A stretch of 64,000 bases of DNA from Stenotrophomonas sp. Iso1 (GTDB taxonomy: Bacteria; Pseudomonadota; Gammaproteobacteria; Xanthomonadales; Xanthomonadaceae). The stretch covers positions 124,001-188,000 of the forward strand of contig NZ_JAODBT010000005.1 of NCBI RefSeq assembly GCF_027497995.1, in the 5' to 3' direction. The number at the start of each line of letters is the position of its first letter. Position 1 is the stretch's first letter. The translations under genes and the position numbers were made by a program. The notes below the pieces were generated by a model that saw nothing but the letters and a program-made list of their open reading frames with translations, was not told the DNA's origin and ran no database searches. Below are positions 28,144-38,990 of this stretch, in pieces.

Positions 28144-29340
28144 ATGTCCTCCAAAATCTCCACCGCGAACGTCCTTCCCCAGTCGCGGGTACTGCTGCTG
28201 GCTACCGCCACCGGCTTGATCGTGGCCAGCAATTACTACGCCCAACCGTTATTGCAGCTGCTGGCCGGTGTGTTCACGGTGAGTGCCAGCCAGGCGGGTT
28301 GGGTGGTCACGGTGGCGCAGTTGGCCTATGCCACTGGTTTGTTGCTGATCGTGCCATTGGGCGACCGGCTGGAGCGGCGTGGGTTGATCGTCGGCCTGTT
28401 CGTGCTGGCAGCGGTGGGGCTGGCGATCAGCGCCAGCGCGGGCAATCTCACCCAGCTGCTGATCGGCACCGCCCTGAGTGGGCTGAGTGCGGTGGCGGCA
28501 CAGGTAATCATTCCGCATGCCGCGACGCTGGCCGCGCCGGAGCAACGCGGACGGGTGGTCGGCACGATCATGGCCGGCCTGTTGCTGGGCATCCTGCTGG
28601 CGCGCACCGCCTCGGGCGTGCTGGCCGGAGTCGGCTCGTGGCACACCATCTATTGGGTCGCGTGCGTGGCCTTGTTGCTGTTGGCAGTGTTGCTGGCGAA
28701 GTTGCTGCCAGCACATCAGCCGACCGCCACGTTGTCGTATCCGCGTTTGATCGGCTCGGTGCTGGCGCTGCTGCGTGATGAGCCGTTGCTTCGTCAGCGT
28801 TCGTTGCTGGGTGGGGTGTTGTTTGCCGGCTTCAGCGTGTTCTGGACGCCGCTGGCATTCCTGCTGTCTGGGCCGGCCTATGGGTATTCCATCGGCACCA
28901 TTGGGCTGTTCGGCCTGGTGGGCGCGGCCGGCGCATTGGCTGCCAGTCGTGCCGGCCGCCTGAGCGACCGCGGCCATGGTCGCTGGGTGGCCGGTGGCGG
29001 TCTGGTGATGCTGCTGGTGTCGTGGTTGGTGCTGGTGTTGGCACCGGTATCGCTGGCGGCGTTGGTTATCGGCGTGTTGCTGCTGGATGTCGCGGTGCAG
29101 GCGGTGCACATCAACAACCAGAGCGTGATTTACCAGTTGGATGAAGGCGCACGCAGCCGCATCACCTCGGCCTACATGACCTGCTATTTCATCGGCGGCG
29201 CCAGTGGCTCGGCGTTGGGTACTGCCGCATGGACGCAATACGGCTGGAACGGTGTGTGCGCGCTGGGCGGATTGCTGGCGGTGCTGGGATTGGGAGTGTT
29301 CTTCATGCCGGTGCGCGGGCCGCGCCGCCAGCGGGCCTGA
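28144..29340 (+). CDS. MFS efflux transporter
   Basis: A 398-residue 12-helix major facilitator of the YnfM/drug-proton antiporter type. The cytoplasmic loop between helices 2 and 3 is the MFS motif LGDRLERRGLI, followed by GLSAVAAQVIIPHAATLA. Controlled presumably by the divergent LysR gene. Substrate unknown. Confidence 0.9.
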   Translation: MSSKISTANVLPQSRVLLLATATGLIVASNYYAQPLLQLLAGVFTVSASQAGWVVTVAQLAYATGLLLIVPLGDRLERRGLIVGLFVLAAVGLAISASAGNLTQLLIGTALSGLSAVAAQVIIPHAATLAAPEQRGRVVGTIMAGLLLGILLARTASGVLAGVGSWHTIYWVACVALLLLAVLLAKLLPAHQPTATLSYPRLIGSVLALLRDEPLLRQRSLLGGVLFAGFSVFWTPLAFLLSGPAYGYSIGTIGLFGLVGAAGALAASRAGRLSDRGHGRWVAGGGLVMLLVSWLVLVLAPVSLAALVIGVLLLDVAVQAVHINNQSVIYQLDEGARSRITSAYMTCYFIGGASGSALGTAAWTQYGWNGVCALGGLLAVLGLGVFFMPVRGPRRQRA

Positions 29341-29495
29341 TGCGGCATGGGGCGACCTGGGTCGCGACGCAGATGATGCGTGGTGATTCGGCGCAGATGC
29401 GAGTTGCGCCCCCGGTGCATCGGTTGTCTTCAATGTCACGTGTTTCTCTACGCGGCTTGCTCCTGCATGGTGCCGGTGCGGGTGTTGAGAGCGGC

Positions 29496-31688
29496 TTATG
29501 CCGCTCCTGCAGCAGCGTTGGCCGGGATCTGCAATTGGATTGCTTCGGCCGCCGTGCTGCGCAGCTTCGGCATCAGCCGCAGCATCAACGCCAGTTGGGT
29601 GCGAACCAGGCGCGCCTTTTCGTCGATGTCATCGGGCAGCTGTTCCAGCGCGTCGGCCAGGGCGATTTCTTCTTCCTGCGGCGGCGCGGTGTCGCGCTTG
29701 GCCAAGGCATCGGCCAGTTGCGACAGCGATTGCTGTAGTTGCTGATGGCCAGCGGTGATTACCGGGTCTTCGTCCACCAGCGTCGATTGCGCGCGGTGTG
29801 CACCCAGCGCTGACAAATAACCCAGCAAGGTGTTGGACAGCGCCAGAAAGCGGAAGCCACCCTCCAGGTTGCCGCGCGCATAGCCGGGTTCGCGCAGCAT
29901 GTGGGCCAGTGCGACGGACAGTGCGACGTCAGCGTTGTGCATATCGCGGCGGGCAACGCGGTAGGGCAGGTCGTCGCGCATGCCGCTGCGGTATTGGCCC
30001 AGCACCGCGTCCAGGTAGGCGGTACTGGTGGCGACCACCTGTGCCATCACCCGGTGCAGGCGACGGCCCTGCCAGTCGGGCAGGATCAGCAGCGATGCGA
30101 TAGCGGCAATGGCGCAGCCGATCAGCGTGTCCAGCAGGCGCGGCCAGATCAGCACGAACCCATCGCCCAGCAAGTTGAAGCACACCAGCGCCATCACCGT
30201 GATCGCGGCGGTGGCCAGCAGGTAGCGATCGGTGCGGTTGAAGAAGAACACCAGCGCAGCGGCCAGGGCCACCAGCAATTGCAGGTGGGTGCCAGGGAAC
30301 AACTGCATCAACGCCCACGTTGCGCCCAGGCCCACCAACGTACCGGCGATGCGTTCGACCAGACGCCGCCGGGTGGCGCCAAAGTGCGGGCGACACACGA
30401 ACAGGATGGTCAGCAGGATCCAGTAGCCATTTTCTGGATGCACCAGCTTGAGCACGACATAGCCAGCGATCAGCGCGAGCGCGATGCGCACGCCGTGGCG
30501 GAACAACAAGGAACCCGGTGTCAGTGATTGACGCAGGCGCGTGGCCATCTCGCGCAGCGTGTGCGGCGAAGAATCGCGCAGGCGTGTGTCGATGCCTTCC
30601 AACGGCACGTCGGCCAGCGAGGCTTCGGAGAGTTGCCGCTCGATGCTGGACAGGTTGTGCGCCAGCAGCTGCAGCGAGCCGAGCAGGCGCCGCCATTGTG
30701 GGCGCTGGTGTTCGCGCAGGTAGCGCAGCGATTCAGTCAGGTCCTGCCCGGCCTGCCGCGCCTGCTCACCATAGGTGAAGGGCTGGCGCAGGCGGATGGC
30801 CTGCCCCAATGCTTGGCAGGCTTTGCCTTGCAGCGACAGCAGGCGTCGGCAGCGGTACAGCACGTCGCTGTGGAAAAAAGTGTCGGCCAGTGCTTCATAG
30901 GGATAGTGCGAAGAGCTGGCGCGCTCGTGGAAATCCTGGGCCATGTAGTACAGGCGGAAATACAGGCCTGATTGCACACCGGGCCGGCCGGAGCGGCCGA
31001 AGCGGCTGAGGATGGCGGTCTTGGCGGTGTTCAGGGTTTCGACCACGCGCACGTTCTGCTCGGCCAGTGCCAGCCGCCGCGCTTCCAGGTTGCCGTGCCG
31101 CACCGGCTCGAACAGATCGGCCTTGAGCTGCAGGTAATGGCCCAGCTCGAAGAACAGCCGCGCCAGCCGTTCGCGCACGGGGCGGTTTGCGAACATGGCC
31201 GTCCACAGGATCGACAACATGCCGTACCACGCTGCGCCGATCAGCAGGTTGGAGACCTCGTGCCACGCCACGCCGGGTGACTTGAGCTGGTCCATCGCGA
31301 GCATGGTGTAGATGGCCAGCGTCACCGTGGCCTGGCCGATGGAAGCGTAGCGCTCGCCCAGCGCACCGAGCAGGGTCAGGCAGAAGGCGGCCAACGCCAG
31401 CGCGGTGATGAAGGGCAGTGGATACGCAAACAGCCACACCACCGAGGCAGCCGCCAGGCTGAAGCACAGCAGCGACAGCAGCACGGATTTGGTGCGGCCC
31501 CACCAGTTGTCATCTGTCTCGGCGATGGCGCTGGCGATGATGCCCAGGAACAGGCTGGGAATGGCGCCGATGCGGTCGTAGTACCAGCCGTAAGCCATCA
31601 CGCTGGTCAGCGCGATGAAAACGCGCAATCCATAACTGGCTTTCTCGTGGGCCCAGAGTTGGCCCAGGTGGCGTTCGAGACGGGGCAT
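29496..31688 (-). CDS. YccS-like FUSC-family inner-membrane protein
   Basis: A 730-residue protein with two clusters of five or six membrane helices (about residues 20-160 and 395-540) separated by a cytoplasmic domain, the layout of YccS/YhfK and the FUSC efflux family. AMDQLKSPGVAWHEVSNLLIGAAWYG and CRPHFGATRRRLVERIAGTLVG are recognisable FUSC blocks. Members are thought to export aromatic acids or related compounds, but this has not been proved for YccS. Confidence 0.88.
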   Translation of the reverse strand: MPRLERHLGQLWAHEKASYGLRVFIALTSVMAYGWYYDRIGAIPSLFLGIIASAIAETDDNWWGRTKSVLLSLLCFSLAAASVVWLFAYPLPFITALALAAFCLTLLGALGERYASIGQATVTLAIYTMLAMDQLKSPGVAWHEVSNLLIGAAWYGMLSILWTAMFANRPVRERLARLFFELGHYLQLKADLFEPVRHGNLEARRLALAEQNVRVVETLNTAKTAILSRFGRSGRPGVQSGLYFRLYYMAQDFHERASSSHYPYEALADTFFHSDVLYRCRRLLSLQGKACQALGQAIRLRQPFTYGEQARQAGQDLTESLRYLREHQRPQWRRLLGSLQLLAHNLSSIERQLSEASLADVPLEGIDTRLRDSSPHTLREMATRLRQSLTPGSLLFRHGVRIALALIAGYVVLKLVHPENGYWILLTILFVCRPHFGATRRRLVERIAGTLVGLGATWALMQLFPGTHLQLLVALAAALVFFFNRTDRYLLATAAITVMALVCFNLLGDGFVLIWPRLLDTLIGCAIAAIASLLILPDWQGRRLHRVMAQVVATSTAYLDAVLGQYRSGMRDDLPYRVARRDMHNADVALSVALAHMLREPGYARGNLEGGFRFLALSNTLLGYLSALGAHRAQSTLVDEDPVITAGHQQLQQSLSQLADALAKRDTAPPQEEEIALADALEQLPDDIDEKARLVRTQLALMLRLMPKLRSTAAEAIQLQIPANAAAGAA

Positions 31689-31776
31689 GCCGATGATGTG
31701 GCCTTATGCGGTCAGTAGAGGGCCAGCTTGCGACGCTGTTGTTGCACAGGCAAGCGTGGACGGCGTGGGGGACGCA

Positions 31777-32700
31777 TCAGTTGAATGCCGCAGCATTGGC
31801 TGCACGCATGAAATCGATGAACACCCGCAACTTCGGTGCAAGTTGTTCGCGCGAGGGGTAGTACAGATGGAAACCGGCGAACGGCAGCTGCCATTCGTCG
31901 AGCACGCGCAGCAGGCGCCCGTCTTCCAACTCCGCACGTGCGCTGTGTGAAAACACCTGCAGCAAGCCCAGTCCGTCGCGTGCGGCGTGCAGTGCGAGCT
32001 GGCTGTCGTTGAGCAGCAGGGGGCCATCGACTTCAACGTGGAAGTCGTGGCCATCGCGCGTGAACTCCCAGGGGAAGATGCGTCCGTCGCTGCTGCGGTG
32101 GCGCAGGCAGGCATGGTTGACCAGGTCCTCCGGCCGGGCAGGCACACCGCGTTGTTGCAGATAGGCAGGCGCGGCGACCACCGCCAGCCGCAAGGGCGGA
32201 CCGAGTGGCACCGCGATCATGCCGGCCGCCAGTGATTCCCCCAGGCGGATGCCGGCATCAAATCCTTCGGCCACCACATCGACCATCGCCGACTGGATCG
32301 CCAACTCGACCTGCACCTGCGGGTACTGGCGATGGAAGGCCGGCAGAAAGGGCAGCAGCAGGTGCTCGGCGGCAAACCGCGGTGTGGTGATGCGCAGCTG
32401 GCCGACGGGTAGGTCGCGGCTTTCTTCCATGGCCTGCAACGCACCGCCGATGCGTTCCAGTGCCGGTAGCATTTCCTGCAACAGGCGCTGGCCGGGCTCG
32501 GTCAGGCCGACGCGGCGGGTGGTCCGCTGCAGCAGGCGCGTGCCCAGCCGGCGTTCGAGGTTGCGGATGGTCTGCGACAGCGCCGACGGCGACACCCCCA
32601 GCTCGATGGCGGCCTGGCGGAAACTGGCCTGCCGGGCCACGCAGGCAAAGGCGGCCAGCGCAGGCAGCAGGGCGGGATCGATTGTGCGATCTGGCTTCAT
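31777..32700 (-). CDS. LysR-family regulator
   Basis: A 307-residue LysR-type protein of the CrgA/AaeR-like group: helix-turn-helix LAAFACVARQASFRQAAIELGVSPSALSQTIRNLERRLGTRLLQRTTRRVGLT followed by an effector domain (GQLRITTPRFAAEHLLLPFL). I use the ATG at 32700; a TTG 12 bases upstream is in frame. Divergent from the aldo/keto reductase gene 76 bases away, which it probably regulates. Confidence 0.9.
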   Translation of the reverse strand: MKPDRTIDPALLPALAAFACVARQASFRQAAIELGVSPSALSQTIRNLERRLGTRLLQRTTRRVGLTEPGQRLLQEMLPALERIGGALQAMEESRDLPVGQLRITTPRFAAEHLLLPFLPAFHRQYPQVQVELAIQSAMVDVVAEGFDAGIRLGESLAAGMIAVPLGPPLRLAVVAAPAYLQQRGVPARPEDLVNHACLRHRSSDGRIFPWEFTRDGHDFHVEVDGPLLLNDSQLALHAARDGLGLLQVFSHSARAELEDGRLLRVLDEWQLPFAGFHLYYPSREQLAPKLRVFIDFMRAANAAAFN

Positions 32701-32776
32701 GGTCAGTCCCAATTATGCGGGTTTATCGGCGTAGTGATGTCGGCCTACAGTGGCGTCCCCCTTCGTTGATGGACGC

Positions 32777-33778
<1,002 letters not shown>

Positions 33779-33822
33779 GGGGGGGGAGTGACGGCTGAGA
33801 GGTAGGAGCAGAAGCAAAGGCC

Positions 33823-33867
33823 ACCCTCATCCGCCCTCCGGGCACCTTCTCCCGCGTGCGGGAGAAG
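33823..33867 (-). repeat. Dispersed palindromic repeat, type A, copy 2
   Basis: Same element as at 7559-7603, in inverted orientation: CCTCATCCGCCCTCCGGGC then the palindrome CTTCTCCCGCG/CGCGGGAGAAG type (centre GTGC). It forms an inverted pair with copy 3 at 33981-34025. Confidence 0.8.
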
Positions 33868-33980
33868 GGATGGGTCTCAGGCTTCGGCAATCGTGCTAGC
33901 ACTTCATTTTCTTGCATTCGGCCTGTCAGGCATGAACTGCGCGGCAATGCAGAGGAGCCAAGAAATGGTAGGCGCACTCC

Positions 33981-34025
33981 CTTCTCCCGCACGCGGGAGA
34001 AGGTGCCCGTAGGGCGGATGAGGGC
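33981..34025 (+). repeat. Dispersed palindromic repeat, type A, copy 3
   Basis: CTTCTCCCGCACGCGGGAGAAG palindrome (33981-34002) followed by GTGCCCGTAGGGCGGATGAGG. It differs from the complement of copy 2 by about one base over the shared 45. The gap between aldo/keto reductase and purD (33779-34145) holds these two copies and a hairpin of GGCGGCCTT/AAGGCCGCC near 34101-34123 that may terminate one of the genes; no gene is seen. Confidence 0.8.
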
Positions 34026-34100
34026 AGCTCTGCGCTTTGTTCCATCTGAATCAAGGTGCTGCGCTTCATCCCCCGCCTGCGAATGGAGGCAACAAAAAAG

Positions 34101-34126
34101 GGCGGCCTTGAGGCCGCCCTTTTCAT
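34101..34126 (-). terminator. Intrinsic terminator after purD
   Basis: GGGCGGCCTTGAGGCCGCCCTTTT read on the plus strand: GGGCGGCCT and AGGCCGCCC pair, with A and T runs on opposite sides (AAAAAAGGG before, CCCTTTT after). It works as a bidirectional hairpin and lies 20 bases beyond the purD stop. Confidence 0.75.
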
Positions 34127-34145
34127 CATCCATCACACGAATGAC

Positions 34146-35432
34146 TTACTGCTGCTCACGCGCAATCGCGCGCCAGCCAATATCGTTGCGATGGAACTCG
34201 TTGGCCCAGTGAATTTTCGCCACACCGGCATAGGCATGCTGCTGCGCATCGGAGACGCTGTCGCCGAGCGCTGCCACGCACAACACACGGCCGCCGGCAC
34301 TGATCACATTGCCGTCCGCATCCAGCGCAGTACCGGCATGGAACACCTTGGCGCTGCCCGGCACATCGGCCAGACCGCTGATGACATCACCCACAATTGG
34401 CGTTTCCGGATACGGCTTGGCCGCCAGCACCACACCCAGCGACGGGCGCGGATCCCACTGCGCTTCCACGCCAGCCAAGGCGCCATCGATGGCCGCTTCA
34501 AGCAGATCCACCAGATCCGACTGCAGGCGCAGCATTACCGGCTGGGTTTCCGGGTCGCCGAAGCGCACGTTGAATTCGATCACCTTCGGCGCGCCTTCCG
34601 CGTCGATCATCAGCCCGGCATACAGGAAACCGGTGAACGGTACGCCGTCGGCGATCATGCCGGCCACGGTCGGCTCAACCACGTCGCGCATCACGCGTGC
34701 ATGCACCTCCGGCGTGACCACCGGGGCGGGCGAGTACGCACCCATGCCACCAGTGTTGGGGCCGGTGTCACCGTCGCCTACGCGCTTGTGGTCCTGGCTG
34801 GTGGCCATCGGCAGTGCGATGCGGCCATCCACCATCGAAATGAAGCTGGCTTCTTCGCCGTCGAGGAATTCCTCGATCACCACACGTGCGCCAGCATCGC
34901 CAAATGCGTTGCCGCTGAGCATGTCGTGCACCGCAGCTTCGGCTTCTTCCATCGTCATCGCCACGATCACGCCCTTGCCGGCGGCAAGACCATCGGCCTT
35001 GATCACGATGGGCGCGCCCTTCTCATGCAGATAGGCCAGCGCCGCATCCACCTCGGTGTGCACGGCGTAGTACGCGGTGGGAATGCCGTGGCGTGCGAGG
35101 AAATCCTTGGCGAATGCCTTGCTGCCTTCCAGCTGCGCCGCCGCTGCGGTTGGCCCGAAGATGCGCAGGCCCGCCGCACGGAACGTATCCACCACGCCGG
35201 CGACCAGCGGCACTTCCGGCCCGACCACGGTCAGGCCGACTGCTTCGTCCTGCGCCAGTTTCAGCAGCCCGGCGATATCGGTGACCTTGATCGCGACATT
35301 GCGGCACTTGCCTTCGGTGGCGGTGCCGGCATTGCCCGGGGCGACGATCACTTCGCTGACCTTCGTGGACTGGGCCAGCTTCCAGGCCAGCGCGTGTTCG
35401 CGGCCGCCGGCGCCGATGACGAGGATTTTCAT
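34146..35432 (-). CDS. purD: Phosphoribosylamine-glycine ligase
   Basis: ATP-grasp enzyme for the second step of purine synthesis (GAR synthetase), 428 residues. Landmarks: MKILVIGAGGREHALAWKLA, the ATP-grasp IVIKADGLAAGKGVIVA, and the signature GAYSPAPVVTP, then NVRFGDPETQPV with metal ligands. It follows purH and a lipoprotein gene on the same strand (22-base gap to the lipoprotein). Confidence 0.97.
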   Translation of the reverse strand: MKILVIGAGGREHALAWKLAQSTKVSEVIVAPGNAGTATEGKCRNVAIKVTDIAGLLKLAQDEAVGLTVVGPEVPLVAGVVDTFRAAGLRIFGPTAAAAQLEGSKAFAKDFLARHGIPTAYYAVHTEVDAALAYLHEKGAPIVIKADGLAAGKGVIVAMTMEEAEAAVHDMLSGNAFGDAGARVVIEEFLDGEEASFISMVDGRIALPMATSQDHKRVGDGDTGPNTGGMGAYSPAPVVTPEVHARVMRDVVEPTVAGMIADGVPFTGFLYAGLMIDAEGAPKVIEFNVRFGDPETQPVMLRLQSDLVDLLEAAIDGALAGVEAQWDPRPSLGVVLAAKPYPETPIVGDVISGLADVPGSAKVFHAGTALDADGNVISAGGRVLCVAALGDSVSDAQQHAYAGVAKIHWANEFHRNDIGWRAIAREQQ

Positions 35433-35454
35433 GGGGTCAGTTCCTGTGGAGCGT

Positions 35455-35865
35455 TCAATGGGAAATGCAATGAGAAGACTTCAGCGTGACTTCGAAGAAC
35501 ACCGCGCCATTGGCATCGACGAAGCGCCGGCGCACATTGCCGCCAGCGGCGTAGACCGGAGCCAGCGACGGCGTCGCGCACAGTTCGGTGATGGCTTCAT
35601 CTTCGTCGCGACGTAGCGCTTCAAATACCTCGGGCTTGGCCTTGGCCATGTCGACGGTGGCATCGGGGGAGCGGATCACCTGCACCAGGTCATCGCCATG
35701 GCGGTGCACCGAATCGATGATCAAACCATCGCGGTACGGCGCAGGCAGTTGCTTGCTCATGGTGGCCACGGCGGTGCGCTGTGCGTCGGCAAGCTTGCCG
35801 TTGCCACATCCGGCCAGCAGGGCCGCGCAGCTGCCGACGAACAGGAAAATCAGAGTGTTGCGCAT
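35455..35865 (-). CDS. Small lipoprotein of unknown function
   Basis: A 136-residue protein with a lipoprotein signal: MRNTLIFLFVGSCAALLAGC with the lipobox cysteine at position 20, then a small alpha/beta domain (VIRSPDATVDMAKAKPEVFEALRRDEDEAITELCATPSL). It probably resides in the outer membrane or periplasm. Lies between purH and purD and may be cotranscribed. No function recognised. Confidence 0.78.
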   Translation of the reverse strand: MRNTLIFLFVGSCAALLAGCGNGKLADAQRTAVATMSKQLPAPYRDGLIIDSVHRHGDDLVQVIRSPDATVDMAKAKPEVFEALRRDEDEAITELCATPSLAPVYAAGGNVRRRFVDANGAVFFEVTLKSSHCISH

Positions 35866-36065
35866 CAGCTGCAGCCCTTTGCGTGAGTGGAAACGGGAAT
35901 GCGGTAGTGCGTTGTAGCAATCGCGTGGCGTGTCGCCGGCACGTGGTGTGTGTTGCCAAAGCGATGCCACCGTTGCGCGTTGTACGCGCCCTGCGAACAT
36001 CTCGCTCGCAGGGCCGCAACGATCAGGGGCGATGTTGCCGATTGCCCCTGTCAGCATGGTCTGTG

Positions 36066-37649
36066 TCAGTGACGGAAGTGGCGTATGCCGGTGAATACCA
36101 TGGCGATGCCATGTTCATCGGCAGCGGCAATCACTTCGGGATCGCGCATTGAACCGCCCGGCTGGATCACCGCCGTGATGCCTGCGTCGGCAGCGGCGTC
36201 CAAACCGTCACGGAACGGGAAGAACGCATCCGATGCCATCACCGAACCCGGCACCACCAGCCCTGCATCAGCGGCCTTGATACCAGCGATGCGCGCGGAG
36301 TACACACGGCTCATCTGGCCTGCGCCCACGCCGATGGTGCGCTCGTCTTTCGCGTAGACGATCGCATTGGACTTGACGTACTTGGCCACGCGCCAGGCGA
36401 ACAGCAGATCGCGCAGTTCAGTGTCGCTCGGCGCGCGCTGGGTCACGGTCTTCAGTTCTTCCAGCGACATGCCACGGTTGTCGGCGCTCTGGATCAGCAG
36501 GCCGGACCCCACGCGCTTGGTGTCGTAGTTGTTGCGCCCGTCACCGGCCGGAATGCGCAGCACGCGCACGTTGGCTTTCTTGGTGGCGTATTCCAGCGCG
36601 GCCGGCTCGTAATCCGGAGCGATCAACACTTCAACGAACTGACGGTCGAGGATGGCCTTGGCCGTCGCCACATCCAGTGTGCGGTTGAAGGCGAGGATGC
36701 CGCCGAACGCGCTGGTCGGGTCGGTGTTGTAGGCCATTTCATACGCGGCGCCGACGTCGGCAGCCACGGCCACGCCACACGGGTTGGCGTGTTTGACGAT
36801 GACGCAGGCCGGCACGTCGAACTGACGCACGCATTCCCACGCGGCATCGGCATCGGCCAGGTTGTTGTAGCTCAGCTCCTTGCCCTGCAGCTGCACGAAG
36901 GTGGCCAGCGTACCCGGCACCGGCCACAGGTCGCGATAGAACGCGCCGTTCTGGTGCGGGTTTTCGCCGTAACGCAGGTCCATCACTTTCACGAAGGAGG
37001 AGTTCATCTGCGCCGGGAATTCGGCACGCAGCGGCACAGCCGCATCGGTCGTGGTCACGGCCGACAGGTAGTTGCTGATCGCCGCGTCATACTGCGCTAC
37101 GCGGTTGAACGCAGCGACGGACAACGCAAAGCGCTGTGCGGCCGAGAGTTTGCCGTCGTTGCCATCGAGTTCGGCCAGCAGCGCGTCGTACTGGTCCGGG
37201 CTTGTCGCCACGGCCACGCGGGCGAAGTTCTTGGCGGCGCTGCGCAGCATTGCCGGGCCACCGATGTCGATGTTCTCCACGGCATCGGCGAGTGTGCAAT
37301 CGGCCTTGGCGGTGACTGACTCGAACGGATACAGGTTCAGCACCAGCAGATCGATCGGTGCGATGCCATGTTCAGCCATCACCGCATCGTCGGTGCCGGC
37401 ACGGCCGAGTAGGCCGCCATGCACCATCGGGTGCAGGGTCTTGACCCGGCCATCCATCATTTCCGGGAAACCGGTGACGTCGGAGACATCCTTCACCGGC
37501 AGGCCGGCGTCGCGGATTGCCTTGGCGGTACCGCCGGTGGACAGCAGCTCGACATTGCGGGCGGCCAGGGCACGGGCCAGTTCGACCAGACCGGTCTTGT
37601 CGGAAACAGACAGCAGGGCCCGGCGGACGGGCAGCAGATCAGCAGACAT
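36066..37649 (-). CDS. purH: Bifunctional AICAR formyltransferase/IMP cyclohydrolase
   Basis: Last two steps of IMP synthesis in one 527-residue protein. The N-terminal IMP cyclohydrolase has [20 protein letters not shown] and STGGTAKAI; the C-terminal formyltransferase has [20 protein letters not shown], and [10 protein letters not shown]. The chosen ATG at 37649 starts [18 protein letters not shown]; upstream in-frame codons run into an intergenic repeat. Operon order on the minus strand is purH then lipoprotein then purD. Confidence 0.97.
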   Translation of the reverse strand: MSADLLPVRRALLSVSDKTGLVELARALAARNVELLSTGGTAKAIRDAGLPVKDVSDVTGFPEMMDGRVKTLHPMVHGGLLGRAGTDDAVMAEHGIAPIDLLVLNLYPFESVTAKADCTLADAVENIDIGGPAMLRSAAKNFARVAVATSPDQYDALLAELDGNDGKLSAAQRFALSVAAFNRVAQYDAAISNYLSAVTTTDAAVPLRAEFPAQMNSSFVKVMDLRYGENPHQNGAFYRDLWPVPGTLATFVQLQGKELSYNNLADADAAWECVRQFDVPACVIVKHANPCGVAVAADVGAAYEMAYNTDPTSAFGGILAFNRTLDVATAKAILDRQFVEVLIAPDYEPAALEYATKKANVRVLRIPAGDGRNNYDTKRVGSGLLIQSADNRGMSLEELKTVTQRAPSDTELRDLLFAWRVAKYVKSNAIVYAKDERTIGVGAGQMSRVYSARIAGIKAADAGLVVPGSVMASDAFFPFRDGLDAAADAGITAVIQPGGSMRDPEVIAAADEHGIAMVFTGIRHFRH

Positions 37650-37733
37650 GGGGGCAGGGGGGCAGCGGAAGCGGGCCGATATTGTAGCCGCGTGGTCACA
37701 GCCGTGGCCGCAGAGGGGCGGTTGTCGTGCCGA

Positions 37734-37790
37734 GCAGTGGTCGGCAGAGGCTTTCCCGGTAACGCTCAAGCCGAGCATGGCTCGGCGTTG
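37734..37790 (-). repeat. SMAG-like palindromic element, copy 2
   Basis: GCCGAGC-ATG-GCTCGGC stem at 37770-37786 with the flank CCGGTAACGCTCAAG, the same plan as the element at 10772-10793. The outer stem pair is G-C in copy 1 and C-G here, a compensatory change. A second, weaker palindrome GCCGAGCAGTGGTCGGC precedes it at 37734. Lies between fis and purH. Confidence 0.7.
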
Positions 37791-37806
37791 CAGGAAGGAC
37801 GAGGCG

Positions 37807-38094
<288 letters not shown>

Positions 38095-38178
38095 TCAGCA
38101 GAGACGGGCACAGTGGCCCGGCGTGGGGGGAGGAGTCTAGCGCGTGGACCGGCGGCCTGCCATGCCGTGCGGCCTTAC

Positions 38179-38961
38179 TTATTGAAATTCGAAGCTGAAA
38201 GCGACCGTCGCAGCGGCCGGTTCATGCAGCTGGAACGACACCTGCGCGCTCTGCCCCTGTTCCAGCCGTGCCTGCGGATCTGCCGTGGGCCCGAGGTACT
38301 CGGCCGGTTGGAAGGTGCGGCGGCCAATCACCCGGCCATCGGCGTCGGACAGGGACAAGCGCAGCGCCGGCCAGGCCTGCGCCCAGCGCGCTTCGTTGCG
38401 GAAACTGGCGTGCACCTGCAGCACGCCGGGTTGACCGGGCGCGGGGCGGATGTCTCGGCTGAGCATCGTGTAAGCAGACGGCTCATGCCAGGCCGGCAGG
38501 CTGCAGCGAAACACCGCGCACAGACCGCTGACCAGCGGGCGCGTGCCGGCGTCGGCAGCCAGCCGTGCGCGGTCGGCGATCAGAATCTGGATGCCCAGCA
38601 GCAGCGCCAATCCCGCGATCAGCGCCCACTGCCAGCGCGGCGTGACGTGCGCTGCGGCGGTAGCCGCCCGTGCGCTGCGGCTGAAGCTGGGGGCGGGCCC
38701 TGAAGCGGCTTCACCATCGGCCTCGTCTATGACATCGACGCGGTTGATGGTGGGCTCGGCGGCCTCAGGCGCAATCACGTTGGCAGCGTTCAATGGCGCT
38801 GCCAGCGGGGCATCTGGCTCGGCGACAGGCAGCAGTTCCGCAGTCTGCGGTGCTGCTGCGCCATCGGCATCGGCTGCACGCGTGTCGTCCGGCTTGGGGG
38901 CCGGCTTGCCGTGCAGAAAAGTAGCCAGCGAGGGGCGAGAGGGCGTGGTTTCGTCGCTCAT
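38179..38961 (-). CDS. DUF3426 membrane protein
   Basis: A 260-residue protein: an acidic Ala/Pro-rich cytoplasmic region (1-115), one transmembrane segment (about 112-140, WQWALIAGLALLLGIQILIAD), then a periplasmic DUF3426 domain (VQVHASFRNEARWAQAWPALRLSLSDADGRVIGRRTFQPAEYL). The N-terminal zinc finger found in many DUF3426 proteins is missing. I use the ATG at 38961; a TTG at 38994 overlapping the prmA stop is a possible longer start. Confidence 0.82.
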   Translation of the reverse strand: MSDETTPSRPSLATFLHGKPAPKPDDTRAADADGAAAPQTAELLPVAEPDAPLAAPLNAANVIAPEAAEPTINRVDVIDEADGEAASGPAPSFSRSARAATAAAHVTPRWQWALIAGLALLLGIQILIADRARLAADAGTRPLVSGLCAVFRCSLPAWHEPSAYTMLSRDIRPAPGQPGVLQVHASFRNEARWAQAWPALRLSLSDADGRVIGRRTFQPAEYLGPTADPQARLEQGQSAQVSFQLHEPAAATVAFSFEFQ

Positions 38962-38990
38962 GTCAGGCGATGCTGGGGCGTTGCGCCCAT

